A stretch of 22,270 nucleotides of DNA from DASZJY01 sp036260255 (GTDB lineage Bacteria; Actinomycetota; Acidimicrobiia; Acidimicrobiales; AC-14). Within the stretch, counting starts at the first letter, position 1. The number at the start of each line of letters is the position of its first letter. The stretch spans positions 1-22,270 of the forward strand of contig DATAAF010000133.1 in assembly GCA_036260255.1 (NCBI GenBank), in the 5' to 3' direction. Below the pieces are notes generated by a model. It was not told the DNA's origin and made no database searches. It saw only the letters and a list, made by a program, of their open reading frames with translations. Shown piece after piece: positions 1 through 6,486 of the stretch. A program made the translations under genes and the position numbers.

Positions 1-81
1 CAGCCCCCGCGACCGGTCGCGGAAGGACTCGGCCACCTCGAGCGCCGCCAGCACCTTGTCGTCCCGCAGGAGCCAGGGCAT
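1..81 (-). CDS. DUF192 family protein, N-terminal part
   Basis: Only the first 27 codons are present; the gene runs off the left edge. The start reads MPWLLRDDKVLAALEVAESF and continues with RDRSRGL. This is the usual opening of actinobacterial DUF192 proteins, small domains of unclear function often found as secreted or stand-alone proteins. The ATG at 81 has a possible GAGGT Shine-Dalgarno sequence about 9 bases upstream. It lies 44 bases downstream of ychF on the same strand, so co-transcription is likely. The family call rests on 27 residues and the biochemical role is unknown. Confidence 0.6.
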   Translation of the reverse strand, partial: MPWLLRDDKVLAALEVAESFRDRSRGL

Positions 82-125
82 GGGCGACCGACCTCAGCAC
101 GCGATGACGGGCGAGGCCACGACCA

Positions 126-1202
126 TCACACGTTGAACCGGATCTCGAGGACGTCGCCGTCGGCGACCTCGTAGTCCTTGCCCTCGATGCGCAGCCTGCC
201 CGCCTCGCGGGCGGCAGCCCAGGAGCCCAGCTCGAGCAGGGCGTCCCAGCGGATGACCTCGGCCCGGATGAAGCCCCTCTGGAGGTCCGAGTGGATCACG
301 CCGGCGCACTCGGGCGCCCGGGCGCCCGCCCGGAAGGTCCACGCCCGCGACTCCTTGTCCCCGGTGGTGAGGAACGTCCGCCGCCCGAGCAGGTGGTAGG
401 CGGCCCGCACGATGCGGGGAAGCGCCCCCTCGCCCAGGCCGAGCCCCTCGAGCAGCTCCGCCCTCGAGTCGGCGTCGAGCTGGGCCGCCTCCGCCTCGAG
501 CTGCACGCTCACGCCGAGGACGTCGGCCGCGCTGCCGAGCTCGGCCGCCACCGGCTTCACCAGCGCGTCGGCATCGCCCACCTGGTCCTCGCCCAGGTTG
601 ACGACCGCCAACACCGGCTTGTTGGTCAAGAGGAACATCGGGCGCAGGGCGGCGCGCTGGTCGGCCGACAGCGTCGACCGGTAGATGGGCGTCCCCGCGT
701 TGAGCACCTCCACCGCCGCTTCCAGCACGTCGGCCTCGGCGGCCGCCGTCGGATCGGACCGGGCCATCTTTCGCCGCTTCGCCAGCTGGGCCTCGGCCGA
801 CTCGGCGTCGGCGAGGACGAGCTCCAGCTCGAGGGTGTGCAGGTCGTCGAGGGGGTCGGTGCCGCCGACCACGTTGTCGTCCACGAACGCCCGCAGCACG
901 AGGACGACGGCGTCCACCTCGCGGATGCCGCCGAGGAAGCGGTTGCCCAGGCCCTCGCCGGTCGACGACCCCGCCACCAGCCCGGCGATGTCGACGAACT
1001 CCACGGTGGCGGGCACGACCTTGCGCGACCGGCTCATCTCGGCCAGCGCCGACAGGCGGTGGTCGGTGACCTGGGCCACGCCGACCTGGGTCTCGGTGGT
1101 GGAGAAGGGGTGGGCCGCCACCACCGCCGAGCCGCCGGTGAGGGCGTTGAACAGGGCGGACTTGCCCGCGTTGGGCAGGCCCACCAGTCCCAGGCGCTCC
1201 AC
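126..1202 (-). CDS. ychF: Ribosome-binding ATPase YchF
   Basis: A 358-residue member of the Obg-related YchF/OLA1 family, close to the 363 residues of the E. coli protein. Family members bind ribosomes, hydrolyse ATP rather than GTP, and affect translation and stress responses. The P-loop GLPNAGKSA is at residues 8-16. The switch region reads VEFVDIAGLV and is followed by GEGLGNRFL. The usual G4 motif is replaced by a NLGE-type motif, which fits ATP preference. The C-terminal TGS-like domain has FIRAEVIRWD and ends GKDYEVADGDVLEIRFNV. The start is GTG with no Shine-Dalgarno; a TACCCT -10 box lies 6 bases upstream, so a leaderless mRNA is likely. It is divergent from the bL37-like gene. Confidence 0.95.
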   Translation of the reverse strand: MERLGLVGLPNAGKSALFNALTGGSAVVAAHPFSTTETQVGVAQVTDHRLSALAEMSRSRKVVPATVEFVDIAGLVAGSSTGEGLGNRFLGGIREVDAVVLVLRAFVDDNVVGGTDPLDDLHTLELELVLADAESAEAQLAKRRKMARSDPTAAAEADVLEAAVEVLNAGTPIYRSTLSADQRAALRPMFLLTNKPVLAVVNLGEDQVGDADALVKPVAAELGSAADVLGVSVQLEAEAAQLDADSRAELLEGLGLGEGALPRIVRAAYHLLGRRTFLTTGDKESRAWTFRAGARAPECAGVIHSDLQRGFIRAEVIRWDALLELGSWAAAREAGRLRIEGKDYEVADGDVLEIRFNV

Positions 1203-1208
1203 GGGCTC

Positions 1209-1214
1209 AGGGTA
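1209..1214 (-). promoter_or_regulatory. -10 box TACCCT of ychF, leaderless layout
   Basis: On the minus strand TACCCT is followed by six bases and the ychF GTG, and no Shine-Dalgarno sequence is present. The start point expected about 7 bases after a -10 box would fall on the start codon. No convincing -35 box is seen. Confidence 0.5.
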
Positions 1215-1256
1215 CCGCCGGTGGCACCACCGTCCGGGCGCCGTCGGCGACGCCGA

Positions 1257-1262
1257 TAGCCT
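1257..1262 (+). promoter_or_regulatory. -10 box TAGCCT of the bL37-like gene
   Basis: TAGCCT lies 8 bases before the ATG at 1271, with no purine-rich Shine-Dalgarno between them. The layout predicts a leaderless mRNA. It shares a 68-base divergent region with the ychF promoter. Confidence 0.45.
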
Positions 1263-1270
1263 CTCCGGCC

Positions 1271-1351
1271 ATGTCGAAGAAGACGAGCAAGCGCAAGGCC
1301 CGGGCCCGCCGCAAGAAGGCCAACCACGGGCGTCGGCCCAACGCCAAGTAG
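1271..1351 (+). CDS. Ribosomal protein bL37-like, 26 residues
   Basis: A very short, extremely basic protein: MSKKTSKRKARARRKK followed by ANHGRRPNAK. The C-terminal ANHG(K/R)RPN motif is the hallmark, as I recall it, of bL37, the roughly 24-residue large-subunit protein found in mycobacterial ribosomes. Twelve of 26 residues are Lys or Arg, as expected for an rRNA-binding peptide. The ATG follows a -10-like TAGCCT by 8 bases and lacks a Shine-Dalgarno. It is divergent from ychF, another ribosome-associated gene. It is far below usual gene-calling length limits and easily missed. The identification rests on motif and composition, not a search. Confidence 0.72.
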   Translation: MSKKTSKRKARARRKKANHGRRPNAK

Positions 1352-1377
1352 ACGCCCGCTCGCTCCCGCCGACCCCG

Positions 1378-3450
1378 CTGAGCGCGTACCCGGCAGTCCG
1401 GGTCCCGCCCGCACCTCCGGCCCGCGTCGACGGCGTCGTCGACGTCCTCCACGGCCGGGCCGTCCCCGACCCCTACAGGTGGCTGGAGGACGGCGACTCG
1501 GCGGAGACGGCGGCGTGGACCGAGGCCCAGAACGCCCGCACCCGGGCGGTGCTCGACGCCCTCCCCTCCCGGCCCGTCCTGCACGCCCGGTTCCTCGAGC
1601 TGCTGCGGGTCGGAGCGGTGGGGCCGCCGGCGGTGGGGGGCGACCGTGTCTTCGCGCTGCAGCGGGAGGGCGACCAGGAGCAGGCGGTGCTGGTCGTCCG
1701 CAGCGCCGTCGACGCCGACAGGCCGCTGCGGGTCCTCGTCGACCCGGCCGGTCTGACCGCCGACCAGACGGCGGCGATCGACTGGTTCTCTCCGTCGCCC
1801 GACGGTCGACTGGTGGCCTACGGCGTCTCCGAGGCGGGCAGCGAGCGGGGGACACTGCGCATCCTCGACGTCGACACCGGCGAGCTGCTGCCGGACGCCA
1901 TCCCCAACGTCCGCCACCCGTCGCCGGCGTGGCTGCCCGACGGCTCGGCGTTCGCCTACAGCCGCCTGCCCGACCCCGCCACGGTGGCCGAGGGCGAGGA
2001 GGGCTACTGGGAGACCGTCTGGTGGCACGAGGTCGGCGAGCCCGGCGCCGACGCCGACACCCTCGTCCTGGGCGACCTCGACCGCACCGCCCTTCCCGTG
2101 GCCGCCATCTCCCCGGACGGGCGGTGGCTCGTCCTCCACGTCCACCTCATGCCGACGCGGACCGACGTGGTCCTCGTCGACCGCTCCACCGGCGGTCGTA
2201 CGACGGTGGTCGAGGGCGAGGAGGCCTCGACCTGGTGCCAGGTCGTCGGCGACCACCTGTACGCGGTGACCAACCTCGGGGCGCCGCGCGGCCGGGTCGT
2301 GCGGGCGTCGGTGCACGCCCCCCGAGCCGCCGAGTGGGAGACGATCGTCGCCCCGAGCGAGGCGGTGATCGAGGCCGCGGTGGTCGCCGGCGAGTCGCTG
2401 CTTGTCTCGTCCACCGAGCACGCGGTGTCCCGACTGCACCGCTACCCGCTGGACGGCTCGGGCGGCGAGGAGGTCGCCCTCCCCGACATGGGCTCGGTCG
2501 TGGGCCTCGACGCCGACCCCGCCGCCGACCGGGCCTTCCTCTCCTTCACGTCGTTCACCCGGCCGTCGGCGCTGTGGCGGTGGACACCCGGCGGGGGCGG
2601 CGGCGTCGAGCCGTGGAGCCGGCTGCCCTCGCCGGTCGACCCGGGGGCGTTCGTCACCGAGCAGGTGCGCTACGCCTCGACCGACGGGACGGATGTGCCC
2701 ATGTTCCTCGTCCGGGCCGCCGGAACCGTCCCATCACCGGGGACGCCGACGGTCGTGAGCGGCTACGGGGGGTTCGCCATCCCCTCGACGCCCGGGTTCG
2801 GCGTTGGGCTGGTGGCCTTCTGCGAGCGAGGCGGGGTCTACGCGGTACCCGGCATCCGGGGCGGCGGCGAGTACGGCGAGGACTGGCACCGCGCCGGCAT
2901 GCTCGACCGCAAGCAGCAGGTGTTCGACGACTTCGCCGCCGCCGCCGACTGGCTGGTCGCCAACGATCGGACCAGCTCGGAGCGACTGGCCGTACGGGGC
3001 GGCTCCAACGGCGGCCTGCTGGTGGGCGCCACCATCACCCAGCGGCCCGACCTGTGCCGGGCAGCGCTGTGCGCCGTCCCCCTCCTCGACATGCTCCGGT
3101 ACCACCGCTTCCTCATCGGGGCCCTGTGGGTGCCCGAGTACGGCGACCCCGACGACGCCGACCAGTTCGCCGCGCTGGCCGCCTACTCGCCGTACCACCA
3201 CGTCGTCGACGGCACCGCCTACCCGGCGACGCTGATCCTGGCGGCCGAGTCCGACTCCCGGGTCGATCCGATGCACGCCCGCAAGTTCGCCGCCCGGCTA
3301 CAGGCGGCCACGTCGACGCCGGAGGAGCGGCCGATCCTGCTGCGGATCGAGACCAGGGCGGGCCACGGCCAGGGCAAGCCGGCGTGGAAGCAGGCGGACG
3401 AGCTGGCCGACACCTGGTCCTTCCTCGTGTGGCAGCTCGGCGCGGGCTGA
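1378..3450 (+). CDS. Prolyl oligopeptidase (S9A serine peptidase)
   Basis: About 690 residues, matching the roughly 700 of S9A prolyl oligopeptidases, which cut short peptides after proline in the cytoplasm. The N-terminal signature DPYRWLED is intact, followed by a beta-propeller region and a C-terminal alpha/beta hydrolase domain. Counting from 1378, the catalytic triad is Ser543 in RGGSNGGLL, Asp626 in ESDSRVDP and His663 in AGHGQGKP. No signal peptide is seen. The start is uncertain: between the bL37-like stop and the conserved N-terminus this frame has no ATG, GTG or TTG. CTG at 1378 is the only near-canonical candidate, and no Shine-Dalgarno is visible. It probably shares the bL37-like transcript (26-base gap). 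Family call firm, start weak. Confidence 0.9.
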   Translation: MSAYPAVRVPPAPPARVDGVVDVLHGRAVPDPYRWLEDGDSAETAAWTEAQNARTRAVLDALPSRPVLHARFLELLRVGAVGPPAVGGDRVFALQREGDQEQAVLVVRSAVDADRPLRVLVDPAGLTADQTAAIDWFSPSPDGRLVAYGVSEAGSERGTLRILDVDTGELLPDAIPNVRHPSPAWLPDGSAFAYSRLPDPATVAEGEEGYWETVWWHEVGEPGADADTLVLGDLDRTALPVAAISPDGRWLVLHVHLMPTRTDVVLVDRSTGGRTTVVEGEEASTWCQVVGDHLYAVTNLGAPRGRVVRASVHAPRAAEWETIVAPSEAVIEAAVVAGESLLVSSTEHAVSRLHRYPLDGSGGEEVALPDMGSVVGLDADPAADRAFLSFTSFTRPSALWRWTPGGGGGVEPWSRLPSPVDPGAFVTEQVRYASTDGTDVPMFLVRAAGTVPSPGTPTVVSGYGGFAIPSTPGFGVGLVAFCERGGVYAVPGIRGGGEYGEDWHRAGMLDRKQQVFDDFAAAADWLVANDRTSSERLAVRGGSNGGLLVGATITQRPDLCRAALCAVPLLDMLRYHRFLIGALWVPEYGDPDDADQFAALAAYSPYHHVVDGTAYPATLILAAESDSRVDPMHARKFAARLQAATSTPEERPILLRIETRAGHGQGKPAWKQADELADTWSFLVWQLGAG

Positions 3451-3579
3451 TCGGGAGTGGACGTATCACGGTCCGCCCTCGGGGCTCTGAAGGAGCGGAA
3501 GACACGATCTCGTCCCGGCGGCCTGGTCCCGCGCCGACGGGGCGACGGCGAGCACCTGGACCGTGTTCAAAGAGCGCGT

Positions 3580-3604
3580 CGGTCCTCACCCCCACCGGGG
3601 ACCG
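3580..3604. terminator. Hairpin between convergent genes
   Basis: CGGTCCTC pairs with GGGGACCG (8 bp including one T-G pair) around a 9-base loop. It lies in the 195-base gap between the convergent oligopeptidase and regulator genes, so it could serve both strands. No T-run follows on either side, so it may only be an mRNA 3'-end structure. The rest of this gap shows no gene. Confidence 0.4.
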
Positions 3605-3645
3605 GCAGCGCCAATCCGGTCCGGGTGCTCGCTACCCCCTTGGCG

Positions 3646-5334
3646 TCAGCTGCGCCCGGGGAGCACCGCCCGGCGCACCGCCCGGACCACCGTGTGGTCG
3701 GCGTGGCGGCGCACCGACATGTCGTCGGTGAGGGCCTCGACGACGTAGAGGCCCCGCCCCTGCTCCGCCGACGGGTCGGGAAGGTCGTCGCCGTGGCGGT
3801 CGACGAGCTCGAACCCGGCGCCGTCGTCCTCCACCTCGACCACCACCGCGTCGCCCTCCGCCCACGCCCGGAGAGCCAGGGCGCCCGGAGCGCCGCTGGC
3901 GTGGCGGACGGCGTTGGAGCACAGCTCGGACACCACGAGGAGGAGGTCGGAGCGCTCGGCGTCGTCGACGGCCAGGTACTGGAGCCAGTCGGCGAACAGG
4001 TGCCGGGCCAGGGGGATGGTGGCGGGGCTGGGCGAGAAGCGGTACTCGAACGGCGCCAGCCGCGCCCCCGTGGACGGCGCCGGCGGCGTGCGGCGGCGCA
4101 GCACCAGGGCCAGCGAGTCGTCCCGGCGCTGGGCCCCGAACAGGGCCCGCTGCACGAGGGCGCGGGCCACGTGGGCGGCCGGGTACTCGGCCGTCTGGGC
4201 GGCGGCGGTGGTGATGCCGTCGAGGCCGGCGAGGATGTCCTTGGACGCTTCAATGAGGCCGTCGGTGTAGAGCACGAGGGTGTCCTGGCGCTCGAGCACG
4301 ACGGTGGCGATCTCGCTCGAGCCCGCCCCCGGCCACCCGATGGCGACACCCGGCGCCGAGACCAGCCGGACCCGGCGCTCACCGGACACCAGCAGGGCGG
4401 GCGGGTGCCCACCCCCGGCCAGGTGGACGGTGCCGTCCGACGGCCGGTAGCGGGCCACCAGCACGGTCGCCACCAGGTCCGGGCTCTGCGCCGTCACCAG
4501 CGCGCCGGCGCGAGCCACCAGCCGGTCGAGCGAGCAGCCGTCGAGGGCGAGGAGGCGGAGGGCGTGGGTGACGCTCACCGCGTCCTTGGTCGCCGAGACC
4601 CCCTTTCCCATGACGTCGACGACCGCCAGGTGCAGGTCGCCGTTCGGGAGGAGGAGCCAGTCGTAGAGATCCCCTCCTGTCGGGGCCCCGGGGTCGGCGG
4701 GGAGGTAGTGGACGCCGAGCTCGGCCGAGGGCACCTCGGGCATCGGCGGGCGCACCGCCTCCTGGAGCTGGTGAACGACCTCCTCCTGGGCCGCCTGCAG
4801 CTCGGTGAGGCGGGTCACCGTCTCCAGGTTGTCGAGGGCCACCGCCAGGTGAGAGGCGAAGGCCACGACCGTCGCCTCCTCCTCGGCGTCGAACTCGCGC
4901 GGGCCGGGCCCGGCGACGAGGATGATGCCGTGAGGCAGCGCGTCGGCGGCGAGGACCGGCACGACCAGCCCGGCGCTGTCGTCCCCGAGCCCGGCGCGGT
5001 GCGAGAAGCTGAGATAGCGGGGGTCCCCGAGCAGGTCGTCGCTGCGGCGCACTATTTCGAAGCCGGGACCGGTATCGAGCAGGGACCGCATGGCCGGGCG
5101 GGCGAAGCGGTCGACGTCCGAGTCGTGCACACCCACCGCGGTGGTGGCCGGGTTGCTGCCCCGGCGGAAGTCGAGGTAGGCGACGACGGGGGCGCCGATG
5201 GCCGTCTGCACGGCCTCCACGACCCACGTGACCTTGGCCTCGACGTCGGTCGGGCCGTGGACCGCGGCGGCCGCACTCCCGAGCAGTTCGAGAGCCACCG
5301 GCTGCACCGTGAGAGCGGCAGTGGTCTCGTGCAT
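3646..5334 (-). CDS. GAF-SpoIIE phosphatase-HATPase stress regulator
   Basis: A 562-residue soluble protein with three modules. A GAF-like sensor spans about 15-175. A PP2C/SpoIIE (RsbU-type) phosphatase spans about 200-410, with GGDLYDW, VVDVMGKGVSA, YTDGLIEA and RRDDSLALV supplying the metal-binding acidic residues. An RsbW-like HATPase spans about 430-560, with the N box ELCSNAVRHA (Asn474) and the ATP-lid motif DDGAGF. In known systems the phosphatase dephosphorylates an anti-sigma antagonist and the kinase acts as anti-sigma factor; here both are on one chain, a common actinobacterial design. No sigma factor or antagonist gene is in the window, so the partners are unknown. The ATG is preceded by TACCCT 8 bases upstream without a Shine-Dalgarno, suggesting a leaderless mRNA. 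Confidence 0.9.
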   Translation of the reverse strand: MHETTAALTVQPVALELLGSAAAAVHGPTDVEAKVTWVVEAVQTAIGAPVVAYLDFRRGSNPATTAVGVHDSDVDRFARPAMRSLLDTGPGFEIVRRSDDLLGDPRYLSFSHRAGLGDDSAGLVVPVLAADALPHGIILVAGPGPREFDAEEEATVVAFASHLAVALDNLETVTRLTELQAAQEEVVHQLQEAVRPPMPEVPSAELGVHYLPADPGAPTGGDLYDWLLLPNGDLHLAVVDVMGKGVSATKDAVSVTHALRLLALDGCSLDRLVARAGALVTAQSPDLVATVLVARYRPSDGTVHLAGGGHPPALLVSGERRVRLVSAPGVAIGWPGAGSSEIATVVLERQDTLVLYTDGLIEASKDILAGLDGITTAAAQTAEYPAAHVARALVQRALFGAQRRDDSLALVLRRRTPPAPSTGARLAPFEYRFSPSPATIPLARHLFADWLQYLAVDDAERSDLLLVVSELCSNAVRHASGAPGALALRAWAEGDAVVVEVEDDGAGFELVDRHGDDLPDPSAEQGRGLYVVEALTDDMSVRRHADHTVVRAVRRAVLPGRS

Positions 5335-5342
5335 CCTGTTCG

Positions 5343-5348
5343 AGGGTA
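5343..5348 (-). promoter_or_regulatory. -10 box TACCCT of the SpoIIE/HATPase gene
   Basis: The minus strand reads TACCCT, eight bases, then the ATG at 5334. The hexamer is identical to the one before ychF. It lies within the 45 bases shared with the divergent hydrolase promoter. Confidence 0.5.
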
Positions 5349-5364
5349 CTCAGCAACCCGTCGT

Positions 5365-5370
5365 TAGGCT
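5365..5370 (+). promoter_or_regulatory. -10 box TAGGCT of the hydrolase gene
   Basis: TAGGCT is followed by nine bases and the GTG at 5380, without a Shine-Dalgarno. The two divergent -10 boxes are only 16 bases apart, so the promoters must overlap and polymerase binding at one would block the other. Confidence 0.5.
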
Positions 5371-5379
5371 GAGCCGCCG

Positions 5380-6150
5380 GTGACCGCCGGAACGGTGAAC
5401 TGGCTCGGTGACCCGCTCGTCCACGAGGGGGTCGTCGAGCGGCGCTTCGACCTGGATGTCGAAGGCCGAACCGTTCCCGCGCTGCTCTGGACGCCCGAGC
5501 GGGCGACCGGCGCCCGGCCCCTCGTGCTGTTCGGCCACGGGGCGACCCGGGACAAGCGGGTCGACTACATCGTCGCCCTGGCGCGCCACCTCGTCCGCGA
5601 GTTCGGCTTCGCCGCCCTGTCCCTCGATGCGCCCGGGCACGGCGACCGCCGGGCCAACCCGATGGCCGACGACATGCAGCGGTTCGCCGACTTCCTCTCC
5701 GAGTGGTCGCGGCCCGACACGGTCGACGACGTGATCGCCGAGTGGAAGGCGGCGCTCGAGGTGGTGCGTAGGCTCGACGAGGTGGGCGACGGCCCCCTCG
5801 GCTACTGGGGCCTGTCCATGGGGACGATCTACGGGGTGCCGCTGGTGGCCGCCGAGGCCCGCGTGCAGGTGGCCGTGTTCGGCTTGATGGGCCTGGTCGG
5901 GCCGACGCGGGACCGGCTGGCCACCGACGCCGGGCGGGTCACCTGCCCCGTCGCCTTCCTGCAGCAGTGGGACGACTCGCTGCTGCCCCGACAGCAGGTG
6001 CTCGACCTCTTCGACGCCATCGCCTCGGTGGACAAGCGACTGCACGCCCACCCGGGCGAGCACGCGTCGGTGCCGGTGGAGGAGATCGAGTTCTCGGTGG
6101 CGTTCCTGGCCCGCCACCTGGCCACCGGTGCGGGTGCCGGCCCCCGCTGA
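5380..6150 (+). CDS. Alpha/beta hydrolase
   Basis: A 256-residue cytoplasmic alpha/beta hydrolase, similar to dienelactone hydrolase and acyl-esterase types; the substrate cannot be told. The oxyanion region is FGHGATRDKR, followed by LSLDAPGHGD. The nucleophile elbow GLSMG places Ser146 as catalytic. Asp198 or Asp199 (QQWDDSLLP) and His228 (GEHASVP) complete a plausible triad. No signal peptide or membrane segment is present. The start is GTG just after a leaderless-type -10 box. It diverges from the stress regulator, and its stop codon directly abuts the stop of the next, convergent gene. Confidence 0.85.
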   Translation: MTAGTVNWLGDPLVHEGVVERRFDLDVEGRTVPALLWTPERATGARPLVLFGHGATRDKRVDYIVALARHLVREFGFAALSLDAPGHGDRRANPMADDMQRFADFLSEWSRPDTVDDVIAEWKAALEVVRRLDEVGDGPLGYWGLSMGTIYGVPLVAAEARVQVAVFGLMGLVGPTRDRLATDAGRVTCPVAFLQQWDDSLLPRQQVLDLFDAIASVDKRLHAHPGEHASVPVEEIEFSVAFLARHLATGAGAGPR

Positions 6151-6411
6151 TCAGCCCTTCGTCGCCGGCCGCCGGCCCCGCCAGAACACCCAGTCGCCGA
6201 GCCGGAGGACGAGGGCGATCGCGCCCATGATGGCGGCGGCGGCGGCGACGCAGAACGCGAACCAGGTGATGCTGTTCAGCGCCCCCGTCGTGGCGCTCGC
6301 CACGGCAAAGGGCACGACGGCGGTGGCGAGGGCGACGAGCACGAAGGCGAGGAGGTGGCCCACCGGCTCCTCGTCGCCGGTGGTCGGCCGGTTCGTCGCT
6401 TCCAGCTCCAC
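6151..6411 (-). CDS. Small two-helix membrane protein
   Basis: An 86-residue protein starting at GTG 6411 (VELEATNRPTTGDEEPVGHL). It has a short acidic cytoplasmic N-terminus and two hydrophobic segments at about 17-45 and 48-76, ending in a basic tail (WRGRRPATKG) that suggests both ends are inside. I do not recognise a family. The much longer open frame upstream of this start is antisense to the DUF2142 gene and is not credible. The start is the least certain part: there is no clear Shine-Dalgarno or well-placed -10 box. It is divergent from the DUF2142 gene and converges on the hydrolase with no spacer. Confidence 0.6.
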   Translation of the reverse strand: MELEATNRPTTGDEEPVGHLLAFVLVALATAVVPFAVASATTGALNSITWFAFCVAAAAAIMGAIALVLRLGDWVFWRGRRPATKG

Positions 6412-6474
6412 GTGCTGTAGAGCCGTGCGCGCCGGGCGCTGATACGGCGCGTCGCTGGTCGGGACCGCCGTCGG

Positions 6475-6480
6475 TATGGT
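6475..6480 (+). promoter_or_regulatory. -10 box TATGGT of the DUF2142 gene
   Basis: TATGGT is followed by six bases and the GTG at 6487. The spacing equals that of ychF, and no Shine-Dalgarno is present, so the mRNA is probably leaderless. Confidence 0.5.
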
Positions 6481-6486
6481 GACCCG

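Noticed and set aside
685..1377. Upstream extension of the prolyl oligopeptidase frame to an ATG at 685
   Set aside because: It is antisense to ychF and passes through the bL37-like gene; its residues match no peptidase.
3457..5367. Long plus-strand frame of 636 codons
   Set aside because: It is the mirror of the GAF/SpoIIE/HATPase gene, whose domains are unmistakable. High GC creates such open shadow frames.
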